Positions 46,501 to 56,200 of a stretch of 64,000 nucleotides of DNA are shown piece after piece. The number at the start of each line of letters is the position of its first letter. Position 1 is the stretch's first letter. The notes under the pieces were generated by a model. The model worked only from the letters and a program-made list of their open reading frames with translations, made no database searches and had not been told where the DNA came from. The position numbers and the translations under genes were made by a program. Source of the stretch: Diadema setosum (lineage: Eukaryota; Echinodermata; Echinoidea; Diadematoida; Diadematidae); NCBI GenBank assembly GCA_033980235.1, contig CM067072.1, positions 25,946,192 to 26,010,191 on the forward strand, written 5' to 3'.

Positions 46501-46538
46501 CAGGCTGTCCATTGTTGAACTGTGTATGCTACCATCAT
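33062..46538 (-). CDS. LRRC41: LRRC41 (MUF1) homologue, Elongin BC-box leucine-rich-repeat protein, 12 coding exons
   Basis: Minus-strand exons in order: 46538-46440, 46006-45920, 45327-45067, 44113-43385, 42677-42504, 40646-40469, 39886-39816, 39532-39308, 35985-35851, 34807-34718, 33839-33755, 33251-33062. All have GT-AG borders and compatible phases (mostly phase 1). They join into one frame of 765 codons from the ATG at 46512. The protein starts MDSLENLCLDRVVELIPSV. SLENLCLDRV fits the BC-box pattern (S/A)LxxxCxxxV, which binds Elongin B/C in Cullin-RING ubiquitin ligases and is placed as in human LRRC41. Next come GLDVQAVWRDLCRDKF, an acidic region ending GEDLFDFCFRVP (human: EDLYDFVF), then leucine-rich repeats such as HLKRISMKNN and LLRHPTLHSLNICKC. 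The C-terminus is TVIPHVSFPHRLS. Human LRRC41 is about 812 residues, so this is near full length. The first exon is open upstream of the ATG and could carry extra N-terminal codons from an unseen exon. The expected role is substrate adaptor of an E3 ligase. Confidence 0.86.
34479..34560. repeat. (GATA)n microsatellite in an LRRC41 intron
   Basis: About 20 GATA units, followed by GGATGGAT and CAGACAGACAG variants to about 34650. It lies downstream (minus sense) of exon 34807-34718. Ile/Tyr/Leu/Ser ORFs across it are repeat artefacts. Confidence 0.9.
35473..35719 (+). repeat. GAAGAG-ended MITE, copy 3, in an LRRC41 intron
   Basis: A 247-bp copy, closest to copy 1, flanked by ATTT on both sides (35469-35472, 35720-35723). 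It lies between LRRC41 exons 35985-35851 and 34807-34718, about 130 bp from the former's donor. Confidence 0.88.
36326..36590 (+). repeat. local duplication, unit 1 (LINE 3'-end-like)
   Basis: CTGTACTTATTACATTTTTAG through CATGTGAATATAGATAGA, the tail CAACTTCAACTTCAACTA-like repeat and on through GAAATATCATATCTAGTCAA. The same order occurs at 37541-37830. The TTCAAC tail resembles a CR1/L2-type LINE 3' end. Since the sequence beyond the tail is also shared, a segmental duplication is likelier than two insertions. Confidence 0.65.
37541..37830 (+). repeat. local duplication, unit 2 (LINE 3'-end-like)
   Basis: Second unit of the 36326-36590 repeat, about 85% identical by eye, in the same orientation inside the same LRRC41 intron. 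It is followed by a short GACTGACC/GACCGACC simple repeat near 37922. Confidence 0.65.
38463..38711. repeat. TA-flanked MITE, family 2, copy C (decayed)
   Basis: The ends CTGTATGTAAATGCC / GGCATATACAG are flanked by TA and align with copy B at 8354-8583. Many CpGs of copy B appear here as TpG or CpA (for example TTTGTGAATTTTGC versus TTCGCGAATTTCGC), consistent with methylation-driven decay. It lies in an LRRC41 intron. Confidence 0.65.
39242..39281. repeat. composite poly-T/poly-G tract next to an LRRC41 donor
   Basis: Twenty-two T followed by eighteen G, about 25 bp on the intronic side of the donor of exon 39532-39308. On the transcribed strand this is C18A22 just inside the intron. Confidence 0.9.
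41107..41872. repeat. piggyBac-like MITE, TTAA-flanked, copy 1
   Basis: A 766-bp element with inverted ends CCCTATTCTAACTGGG / CCCAGTTAGAATAGGG flanked by TTAA on both sides (41103-41106, 41873-41876), the hallmark of piggyBac insertion. Just inside each end is a G/C-run palindrome, GGGGGGTCAAATTGACCCCCC. The interior has AATTTGCATAATTAATT and a GGCCGAGATCTGAAGGGGGG block, shared with the copy at 60996-61763. It has no transposase. It lies in the LRRC41 intron between exons 42677-42504 and 40646-40469. Confidence 0.82.
41969..42371. repeat. palindromic MITE, TTAAAGG family, copy 3 (best preserved)
   Basis: A 403-bp foldback element. The left arm TTAAAGGGATGATACC ... GTTTATTTGATGAAAATTAG ... 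GGCTGAGATATCC is mirrored by the right arm GGATATCTCAGTCATTT ... TTCATCAAATCGACTT ... ATACCATCACTTTAA. The arms are about 150 bp with moderate divergence. A (GT)n tract interrupts the left arm. Same LRRC41 intron as the piggyBac-like MITE. Confidence 0.72.
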
Positions 46539-47981
46539 CTGAAGTATGATATAACAGATCATTGAAATCAAAACAAACTAAAAAAGGCTGCATCCACACA
46601 TTAACAGTTTAGTTATTACTCTCTCTGTTGAGACCATAACACTGATTAGAACTTCAGAGGCAATGGAAACATCTTGTGCTCACATACAGAAAATCCTAAC
46701 AACAAAAAAAAGACAGAAAGAAAAAAGTACAGGCATCGCCGTTATAAGGAAGTCCTCACGACAGGCAGCTTTCTTTCCAAAGAACAAAATAAAAGTGTGA
46801 TACTGAAGTGACCTGCTATGAGCACAATCAAATAGGGAACGATCGACACACTTAGGACTTTATTAGACGAATGCGTCCATCCAGAGCTCGAGACAGACTG
46901 CCCAAAGCATTGAGACTGCCTGGTCATAAATATATCAGAACATTGCTACTACCAGTATGGTTGTCCACCATGATGTGGGGACACCTGTCTCTTTAATCCT
47001 GCAGATATACGAGTGATATGATATTAAGCCCTCTGGCCGACAGAGCTCAGACACCATGTCTGGTCCGAGTCTAGCCTGATTACATAATATACTACAGATA
47101 CAAGGCTAAAAGGATTTAATACTGTTTAGAATGATTTGTTCTTGGTATTACTACTAGACCAAGTCAGTTCAGTTCCAGTCAATGTTTGGTGCAATATAGG
47201 GCCTGTAGATCGAGCTTCTAGTTCATTTACGCATAGTAAGCAAATTCTGTTGCAGCAGTATGTAACCTGTACAAACCACTAAAAAAATGTTCATTTGCAA
47301 CATGACATTATGCAAATTCAATAAATGCAATTTCATTTACAATGTACAGTTTTATTAAGTGTATAAAGCACAGACTACAAATAAAAATGTGTGCATTCTT
47401 TACATGGTTTCCACAGCATGAGAGTTCCACATACATGGCCACTGCACTATCCAAATACAATGCAATCACTGAGCAAGACCGTTTGATGATCACATTTGAT
47501 GTGTGAACTGGCTAGTGTGATCGCGATGACAAAGCTGAATTTCATTTTAGTTATGTTTGGTATATAAATCAGATATAGATCTAAATTGCTTTTATTCGGG
47601 CCATGGTTGATATAATTGCCCCTCAAGATCTCATCTCCAGTCATAACCTGGAGCTGGATGAGAACCCTTGGCTGGGACAATAAAATCAACCATACCCCAA
47701 AAAGCAGTCCATATCTCTGTATGATTCCTAAGCCCGGGACACTCCGTTGTACACAGTTATACTGTGGGAGCACCCCGAGTCAACAGAGTGCTGTCTCAGT
47801 ATGATGAACGAGAAACACAAATTTTTGCCCATCATTTTTTCTTCAACTGATCCCATGGTGATGGTCTTAAAAAAACATTCTTCTACGAGTCCATCTCCAT
47901 CCCCCCCCCCCATGTGTTTGCATGGCACACTGCGCATTGGCGATATGAATATGCATGAAAGGCACAATGTTTTTTGCCTTT

Positions 47982-48070
47982 GGACAAGGCCCTTTCACTC
48001 TTACAATATCACGCTCGGCTGGGGTCGCTTCTTGCTAGTAATGCAATACAGCGAGAGAGGGCCTTGTCAA
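47982..48070. repeat. imperfect hairpin upstream of LRRC41
   Basis: Arms GACAAGGCCCT and AGGGCCTTGTC (with further partial pairing inward) are separated by about 65 bp. It might be a small foldback remnant or part of the promoter. Confidence 0.45.
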
Positions 48071-48092
48071 AAGGCTACACAGCACTCGGCTA

Positions 48093-48102
48093 GCGCATGC
48101 GC
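48093..48102. promoter_or_regulatory. NRF1-like palindromic site
   Basis: GCGCATGCGC within AGCGCATGCGCA matches the known NRF1 consensus (YGCGCAYGCGCR), apart from the first flanking base. It lies about 1.6 kb upstream of the first LRRC41 coding exon, so it may mark that gene's TATA-less promoter. The role is inferred. Confidence 0.4.
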
Positions 48103-48454
48103 ACAGGTTTCAAATCCGTTGAACAGAGCAGTTATCGTTCTCACAGAATCCCTTCACTGAATCATTTAAAGTCATCAATTTTGACAGAAAGGGACTATTT
48201 TTTTTTTGATTAGAGAAACCAAATGTTTCCAGGTTTGTGTCAACAATTGGACTACATCGCATCAGTATGTATTCAAATTAAAGCAGTTTTTAGTAGGCCT
48301 ACTTAAGTTGGAATTTTGGGGCGATATTACCTCATATAAGACCCCAAATCCTACATGCCGTGCTGGTCGCAGTTACCCTGTGCCTGAACTCTGACTCTAG
48401 TTCTGCTCTGTGAAGGTATACTTATTATTTGAAAAAAAAATATATTAGCTTTAG

Positions 48455-48840
48455 AAAATGTCCAACGGACGCGGAGAGCTACAGCTGTACAATATTGGTA
48501 CGTGAAATAAGATCTTTATCCTATGAACAGAGATTGAGGCACCTTGGACTTCCAACTCTAGCATAATGCAGCGCGAGATGCAATATGATTGACGCTTTTA
48601 AATCATTTCATAAATATGACTGCAAGGTAGTGCCTGATTTGGGTTTGATAAAAAAACGCACAAGAGGACAGATTGTCTAGTAAAAAGTTATATATTTTTT
48701 CGATCACATACCACTACAAGAAGAAACTCATTTTACATGCGTATCAGGAAACCATGGAATAGTTTACCAAGAAATTTAATAGATGTACCCAGTGTCTTCA
48801 CTTTTGAAGTTGGTTTGGATTTACGTTAAATTCTGGGACA
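48455..48840 (+). pseudogene. CR1-like LINE, C-terminal ORF2 fragment
   Basis: Broken frames give VREIRSLSYEQRLRHLGLPT, CNMIDAFKSFHKYDC and FYMRIRKPWNSLPRNLIDVP then SVFTFEVGLD. These are the C-terminal motifs of CR1/Jockey-group ORF2 (the 'R-L-x-x-L-G-L-x-x-L' and 'R-x-x-x-x-W-N-x-L-P' signatures). Multiple stops. No RT core. Confidence 0.72.
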
Positions 48841-49109
48841 ATGAATCCATCAAATTTAAGTTTGATGCCACCCCACTGGCCACCTAGTCATGACCCAGCT
48901 CATCTCAAGGACCAAACCTGGATCTGAATATAGAGGCTCAGCCTGCATTCAGAATCTTCCATAGGTATCCATAGCTAGGTAGGTACCGGTACTGTGATCA
49001 GTGATTGATAGATTGATGGTGAAGCACATCCATCCATAGACAGAAAGATCCGTCTGTCCGGAGGAGTCTTTAATTTTTTTGACGTTATCGCTCTCCTCAG
49101 TAGACAAGT

Positions 49110-49232
49110 TTTCATAAGGAGGGGATCCGTGAAGCCAGATGCGGGATCCGTGAAGCCAGATGCAGTCTTTGCGGAACATTTCCCCAATGACCAGATACAG
49201 ATCGATCTTTCGGTCAAATCCATCCACTGATA
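49110..49232 (-). repeat. dispersed repeat shared with 25880-25978
   Basis: On the minus strand, GACCGAAAGATCGATCTGTA ... GGGGAAATGTTCCGC ... TCTGGCTTCACGGATCCC parallels the plus strand at 25885-25975. Within this copy a unit of about 20 bp (GGATCCGTGAAGCCAGATGC) is tandemly duplicated at 49123-49163. Confidence 0.55.
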
Positions 49233-49461
49233 AAGATCTGGGCTGCGCTAGTAGACATCTACTAGACACTGCCCTAGATCTATTAACGTTCTGGATCTGG
49301 ATCTGGATCTTGAACCTTGAAGTGGTAATCCCTTTTGCAGCTCACTCTGGAAGCTATACCGGGATGATGTGCATGTGTGCAGTCAACGGCTGACAGTGAT
49401 TAGGAAAGTATATTTACAATAAAAAGTGTGAAGTGCAAGTAAAAACATGACCGGGCTTACA

Positions 49462-50281
49462 GGAGCCTGAATCCAGGGGGAGGCTGCATGCTTCTAATGA
49501 TGGGGACAGCAGCTTCCCGGAAAGTAGCTGGGGAGGGTGTAGTAACAGCTACGTAAGATAGTTTGTTCCAGATTCTGATGGTGCGTGGGTAAAAAGAATA
49601 CTTGAAGGCATCTACATTTGCATCGGGAATGGTGAGTTTTAGGGAGTGGTCTCGTCTACCAATGAATAAGGCTGGGGTAATGGTTGGTGGGAGAGGAATG
49701 TCTACGAGGTTGTGGTATATTTTGAAGAACATGGTTGCTTGTGCACAGAGTCTACGAGTATGGAGGAGGTCCCATCCCAGGTTTGACACAAGCTGCGATG
49801 AAGATGTGCTCATCCTATAATCACGATGAGTGAAGCGGGCAGCAGCTTTTTGAACTCTCTCCAGATCTTCAATACTCGTGGTCATGTGAGGATTCCAGGC
49901 TTCAGCACCATGTTCAATCTGAGGTCGTACAAGGGCTTTATAGGCTCTGTTTTTTATTTCTTGGGAACATGGTGATAAAGTTCTCCTAAGAAGGCCAAGA
50001 CTGCAAGAGTGCGATTTGCTTTATGCCAGATCTGTTGGCAGTGGAGGTTCCAACGTAAGTCGTGTGATATTGTAATAACAAGGTATTTATAATGGTCAAC
50101 TCTCGGGATACTTTCACCAACAAGTTGATACATGTGTGTGCTGGATTCCCTTTTCTTGGTTATTGTAAGGACAGCATATTTCTTTATGTTGAAGCCCATG
50201 AGCCATATTTGGGACCAGTTTGACAGTGTGTCAAGATCTTCTTGGAGGATGTTATTGATCAATACGCTGCCGGACCGTGTG
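49462..50281 (-). pseudogene. CR1/Jockey-group LINE, RT C-terminal fragment
   Basis: On the minus strand from about 50281: LQEDLDTLSNWSQIWLMGFN, ITISHDLRWNLHCQQIWHKA, then after frame breaks near 49950 a longer frame with RVQKAAARFTHRDYRMSTSS, LGWDLLHTRRLCAQATMFFK and YPRTIRIWNKL, ending at the stop at 49457. This is the region after the FADD box. The element is 5'-truncated. It belongs to a different family from the LINE at 14755. Confidence 0.82.
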
Positions 50282-51017
50282 GTATAGCGCAGCGGGGAGA
50301 GAGGGCGCGAACTAAATTAATTGTAACGAAGGTGGCTTTTAGATTAGATCTATTTAAATTTAGGCCTATGCATGGTTTCTTTCTTTTCCTTCTTTCTCTC
50401 TTCATAACTGGACAATACCAATTAAGGGCATTTCATAACATTTCACTTTTTGATGTTAACACTACGAATACAACACTGGATCTTGATCAGAATACACATG
50501 GATACCGTCTAACGTTAGACACTATCCTTACTCTGCACTGCTGCCTGAGCTGATTCAGAAACGAGTGAATATTCCATTTCCCTACTTACGCAATAATACA
50601 GGCATGGGACTGACCTTTAAACATGCTGTTTGTCTGCTGCAGGCTATAACTTGAGCGCAGCAAAATAACCTACATGGACATAAATAGCATTTACACGGTA
50701 CATATTTCCCTACTAATACTCACATAACCTAGACTGTGGAAAAGTTTTTACAGACACTTTGACTGCAGCGGTGGGTCTCCAAAGTGTGCGGATCGCTACA
50801 CCGAGTCCGAATCTCTACGAAGTTCGATGTACGATCTCTACAACTGTCAGTGGACGCGACATGCAGAGGCCTAGCCTACACGTACACAATATGATGATTG
50901 TAAAAATGTTTACGAAGATCGCCGCTCGTACAATACGTGAAGGGCCTAGGAACACACCTTCCTATTAGTATACAATGCGTCACAAGATGGCGCTGTTCAG
51001 CCTGTTCTCGCATCTTT
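50282..51017. other. non-coding stretch between LINE fragments
   Basis: No gene is supported. It contains one TAGGCCTA at 50361. Confidence 0.4.
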
Positions 51018-52630
51018 ATTTTTAGAGGTGATAAGAATATGAGGTGGAAACAGTTTTTTGAATATGTATTTAAGAAAGTGGGAGGGAGATTAATTTTTCA
51101 CTGTAATTATGATCCCCGATTATTAAACATTCAAGCGCCGAATTTGTATTTAGAATTTTTAGATATTTAGAATTATTTGAAAGGAAAAAATGTTATTGTT
51201 AAAGAAACGCACAATGAAAATCAAATCTTATTTTTAATAACACTTTCAGGAAGGAATTTTTCTTTTAATGAAAAATTATTTAACGCTAATGTTTTTCAAG
51301 TTAAACACATTACTGAAAAATTGGATCAGGGGCGCATTTTATTAGAAAGGGTTTAAATGTAGACGATTTAATTTCTCTTTATGAATTGTACAATAATTTT
51401 CCAGCAGAGTGGAAGGTGGCGAGAATAGGAAATGTGAAGGATCATATTTTGAATGATAACCCTGCTGATGTTTTTGAAATTAATCTTAATATTAACCAAA
51501 AAGTGTACCCCTTAGTGTCAGTATCTTCAAGAATGATTTACAATATTTTTATTGGTACAATTGAAGATTCTTTCCTTTCCAAACCCCAGAAGTATTAGCT
51601 TTAAACATGGATAGATCGGCAAACGCAATCTGCTTCTCTATTCCTAGAATTTCAACACTAGACTGGAAGCTGAGAGAATTCCAGTATAAGCTTCTGCACA
51701 ATGTTATTTTTTGTAATGATAAACTTCACCAGTGGAATAACACATTCAAATCTGTGCTCCTTTTGTAGGGAAGAGGTCGAAACATAAAAATTATCATATA
51801 TTTTATGATTGTCCTTTAGTTTATCGAATATGGAACGAGGTAGGAAATAAACTAAAATGTCCTCAGTTTATAATATAAATTGGCTGGATGTTTTACTTGG
51901 ATTCAGGGAAAATGTCAAACTCAATGCCTTGTTGAATCATGTGTTAATTTTGATTAAGTATTTACCCCAATCGTAAAATTGGAAGAGTTCCAACCTGTGA
52001 AGAAATATGTAGGGCAATCGCCACCTCAAAACAGTCTGAATATGAAAAAGCAACATTAAAGGATAAATTGACATTACACTACGCGAAATGGGAAAATTAT
52101 ACTTCATGAAATACCGGGTTTAACTATTGCATCTTGTTAAGATATATATATATATATTTTTTTTTTTTCTTTTTGTATTTACCTCAGTCAATCTATTTAA
52201 AATTATTTAAATATCCGATGTTTTCAGCTTTGCCCGCTCCACTTGTTTATTTTCTCTGATCCTCATACCATTAAAACTTAATCAAATATTATCTGGCTAA
52301 GAATCTCCACTTGCATAAGACCCAGAGAGATATTAGTCATTATGATGTTCATAACTGGTGAATAGAATACATTTTAAAGATTTTGTAAGTCCATCACCTC
52401 TCACGTTTTTTTTTGTTGGGTTTTTTTTTTTGTATCTGTCTTAGATAAAATCTTTATTTAGACTGGTGACTGAATCATGTCAAATGTGTACAATTGATGT
52501 ATGTTTTATCTATATTTTGCACACAACCTTTTGTTGTCCGTTAAACAGTGTATTATAGTTATTTTTTGTGTCATTACAATGTAACAATTTCATTTGATTG
52601 GTCTGAATAAAGGCTATAAAAAGCGTCAAA
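51018..52630 (+). pseudogene. L1/Tx1-like LINE, C-terminal fragment with 3' UTR
   Basis: Frames include FHCNYDPRLLNIQAPNLYLE, NENQILF...LSGRNFSFNEKL and VFQVKHITEKLDQGRIL, then STLDWKLREFQYKLLHNVIF. A Cys/His-containing stretch near 51750-51830 (SFCREE, DCPLVYRIWNEVGNKL) reads like the zf-RVT tail found in L1-type ORF2. It has several stops and frameshifts. The 3' part ends with AATAAAGGC near 52606 and a short A-run. The 5' end is truncated. Confidence 0.7.
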
Positions 52631-53737
52631 AAAAATGATTGTTCTCGATCCGGAGAATGATATACGAGTATATAATGCAATGTTTTAGATAACTGCTCAT
52701 GAGGATGATGGATATACATTACCAAAGAGCTGCTTAGTAGCTCTTTGGATATACAATCCTTTTCAAAGTTTTTTTTTTTTCCTTTTCTTCAAATATGACA
52801 CCGCCTCGACTTCATCTCTGAAGTTTTCTTCTGTCCTTGTCAGTGGCGTTCTTGGCATAGACTTTACGTCGGAGAGCGTTTTTCCTTTTCCTCGCTTCGA
52901 TAAGGGTCTTGGGTTCGTGTGCGATAAAAGTTTCGGAGTTCCTTTTCTCGACAAAATCCGGATGAATAGAATAGTACTAAAACGGTGTCACTGAACAGGT
53001 TTGTTGCTTTTGGCATGTGTATCACTCGCTGGTTCAGGTCACGTTAAATCGGGAAAATGCACTCTTTTAGCTCTATTGTCGTGTTGCCATTGATCGTCCG
53101 AAGAGAAATAAGGGATAGTAAAACGTGTAAGCGCTCGTACTCCTGTAGTGCACAGAATTAGCGTTAGGATGTGAAATGGGCCATAAAATGGCATTGTTTC
53201 TCTCCGTGGTTAATCGTCTTAACAATGTGATCTACCTTCGTGAAGTATAATATCTAGGGCTATTTTTTTAAATGGGTTCAGCAGATTCAAAATTTATCCT
53301 GGTCACGTGACTTTTTGTCAGACGTCTCACCTAAAAACACAGACAGCTGTTACAAAAGACGGCCAGGCGTGGCTAAACACGGTAATATTTCGCGAAATTT
53401 GCAGCAGTTACTAGCATACCCCATAACTGTGATTGCCGTTGCGCCCTGAAGTGTCGGCTATGTAATCTCAGAATCCATGGTCTCCCCAGAGCCTGGAGCA
53501 GGTACTGATGACATCACACGTTGTTTTATGTTTCTTTGACTCTAATATTGGCTCAGAGTTCATAATATTATGCAGAACTTTTTTTTTTTTGAAGGAAATG
53601 AAATAGTTATTCAATACATTCAAACAAAATAAAGCAAAATGATAAAAAGATTGTACTTCTTATAACAAATAAGCAGCTGTCACATATACGGCCAGGATCA
53701 TGATGACATCAATAAAGATCATAACAGAAAGGTAAAT
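52631..53737. other. mostly non-coding stretch with a small minus-strand ORF
   Basis: A minus-strand frame at 52763-52954 (GTPKLLSHTNPRPLSKRGKG ... FRDEVEAVSYL) has protein-like composition but no confirmed splice sites or family. Otherwise AT-rich non-coding sequence. Confidence 0.3.
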
Positions 53738-53816
53738 TTTGATTCGCCGGAATTAGAAACACGCTTACCCCGCCGAGCGCGAAAAATTAGTCGCGCGAAA
53801 ATATCCACTTTTACAG
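53738..53816. repeat. TA-flanked MITE, family 1, truncated copy D
   Basis: Right half of the family seen at 3037-3245: GAGCGCGAAAAATTAGTC, then GCGAAAATATCCACTTTTAC and AG followed by TA. The left half is missing. Confidence 0.65.
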
Positions 53817-53818
53817 TA

Positions 53819-54609
53819 ATGAACTAATATTACCTGAGACCTGTTTTTAACTAGGTTTATATAATATGCATTAATTTTGTATAGTACATATATTAGTTTT
53901 ATGTATATTACTGTACAATGTATTTTATTTCATTTCATTTTATTTCATGGTTTGTTTTCATTTCTGACAAAAACGCAAATGCAGTAGAACCAATTCAAAC
54001 ATAAAATAATTTAATAATGGGAATTTACACTATTTATTCACACGAAATCCTTGTGTTATGAAAACATGCATGCCAACATGAAAACTTACGTGTACACTGT
54101 ACATTGTTTTTCTTTAACGTCTGATTTTGGTGAGACCTCCAGTTTCTGTTTGTTATCTAGATTTTACTCAAGTTTAATATGCACAAACACGTATAGAGTA
54201 GGCCTATATACGCACAACAATAAGAGACGCGTTACAATCCTTCATAAAATATCACCCTGATCGACCCTTATTAAATTTTGACACCCCGCCTAGGAGGAGA
54301 AGAAGATGAAGAAGAAGAAGAAGAAGGAGAAGAAGAAGAAAAGTGAAAAAAAATCACAATAATGTTACAGCTATACGTATTCAAGCATGTGTGGTGACTA
54401 TGAAAAAAAAAATTGTGAAATCAGTTGCCAAGTACGTGCAAACAGTGATAATCATTCATTTCTCGTTCACTTACCTGCAATATCTTGCAGTTCGTTATTA
54501 TTTTTCAGGCTTATGCATAATACTCTAGAAAGTGTTGTTGACCGTTCAAAAGAATAGGACACTCTCTTCTCCCCCGTTAATCTTCAGAGTGGAAACAACA
54601 ACAACAAAA
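53819..54609. other. non-coding stretch with GAAGAA microsatellite
   Basis: No gene is supported. A GAA-type purine repeat lies at about 54293-54345. One TAGGCCTA is at 54199. Confidence 0.5.
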
Positions 54610-55145
54610 CACTGCAAAAAGTCCGGTGTTAAATATGAAACACCGAGCTGGTGTTATATTTCCGGTGCTCATTCATGGTGTTAGATTAACACCTCCGGGT
54701 GTCATTTCAAAATATAAAATTGTTTTTTTTTAATAGTTTCTTAGTTCATGCACTTCTTGTTAATTTTGAACTTCAACAAGACGACAAAGAATTTTCCGAT
54801 AAAGTACTTGATTTTTGAAAAAAAAAAATGTGTTAACACATTTACACCACAGTAACACCAGTTGGTGTGGTCTCCTATTGAAGCTGGACGGGTGTTATAC
54901 CATTGAAATTAACACCACCAATATCAAATCAACACCATGCGGTGTCATTATTGAATTAACTCTAGCGCAGTGTCAAAAATATCACCAGCCACCACAGTGT
55001 CAAATTAACACCACGAAGTGTCAGGTGAACACTTTTTAACACCATCACAATACATTTTACCTGTGGGTGTGGTCCTCTATTGAAACTTGATCCTGTTAGA
55101 TTTAACACCCATGGTGTTAAATCTAACACCGATGTTGTTACAGTG
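54610..55145. repeat. CACTG-ended TIR element built of GGTGTTA palindromes
   Basis: The left end CACTGCAAAAAGTCCGGTGT and the inverted right end (AACACCGATGTTGTTACAGTG) are recognisable TIRs, giving a 536-bp element. Inside are many copies of AACACC / GGTGTT in alternating orientation, including exact palindromes such as AACACCCATGGTGTT near 55103. There is no coding capacity. CACTG ends occur in CMC (CACTA/Chapaev) and some hAT-like elements; the superfamily is unresolved because no clear target duplication is seen. Confidence 0.68.
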
Positions 55146-56200
55146 AACCGACAAAAACAGAAACAAAAAGGAAGCAATTAGAGCGTACTTGCAGTCAAAA
55201 GTCTATTCGTCATTCTTGTTTTTGTTTATCTATACCGTGATATTTTCTTCATACTTTTCTTTGAATTTATATTGTGCGTGTATATCATGCATGTTATACC
55301 AAGTCATTAATTTGATGTACAGTATAATATTTTGTGTATAGAAAGTGTTAACATTGGACCATGCCCATCGTTTTGATCCTTTTTTTTTTGCATCACCACA
55401 GAGTAAAAGTGCCGTGGATATTTGCGTGAAATGAATATAAATCGTACCCTATAGGCCTAATCGAAGAAACGATTGCATTTTTCTTACATAAATGTATATA
55501 ATTCTTCCGACTATCTCACATTCTAAATTGAATTATCACAAGAAATCAAAAGCCGAATCGAGCGCTGAATATACCTATAACTTCAGTATAAGTAATAGGT
55601 TTAATTGCTCGCTTACACAGAAATTTCTTCATTTACTCTGCCAAAGACGATAGCATTTCTGCTGGTTCGTTTTCAAAAACAATACGACAAACTTAGCTTT
55701 CATGTAATCATCGTGCCCGCACCTATGAACGTGTGATATTCCATTCTCTTCTATTATATGCAACTTCATCTATACATAAACAGAGGGCAAAATCAGGCTG
55801 TAATAATTTAAGTAACAATACTCAATTTTCCCCATGGTTATATTAAAACCCACATTTTCCACATAAGTCGTTGAACTAATGGTGAAATCACAAAATTTTG
55901 CACTTGTCGCTTTTGCACTATCTCGATTTTACCGCCGCATGCCGTAATTTGAGGAATTAGCTAAAACTGGAGCCCAGTGCACCCACCCCCCCCCCCCCCC
56001 CCCCCCCCGGGCCGGTCCGCCACTGTCATTTGTCTCCTTTCACTCTGAGGACCTCAGTACGTTACATGAATGCACGTGAGAGTAGAACCAATTTACGCAA
56101 CGTGGTCCTTGTGAATGATGTAACATCGCCAGCATAAGTTTGTCATCTCCCGTTCTTTCTCTCTTATACAGTATACTGTACCACCTGTATCCTGTTCTAG
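55146..56200. other. non-coding stretch with long poly-C run
   Basis: No gene is supported. Twenty-three C at 55986-56008. One TAGGCCTA at 55452. Confidence 0.5.

Larger units (their letters stand above)
46539..48454. other. upstream region of the LRRC41 homologue
   Basis: No further LRRC41 exon could be fixed. A first non-coding or short coding exon probably lies here. A palindrome GACAAGGCCCTTTCACTC ... GAGAGAGGGCCTTGTC spans 47982-48070 with an NRF1-like site close by. The plus-strand ORF at 47747-48160 has no recognisable motif. Confidence 0.4.

Noticed and set aside
47728..47967. Minus ORF considered as LRRC41 exon 1
   Set aside because: No donor in the phase needed to join the exon starting at 46538.
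47747..48160. 137-codon + ORF
   Set aside because: It overlaps the hairpin and NRF1-like region; no recognisable domain and poor coding character.
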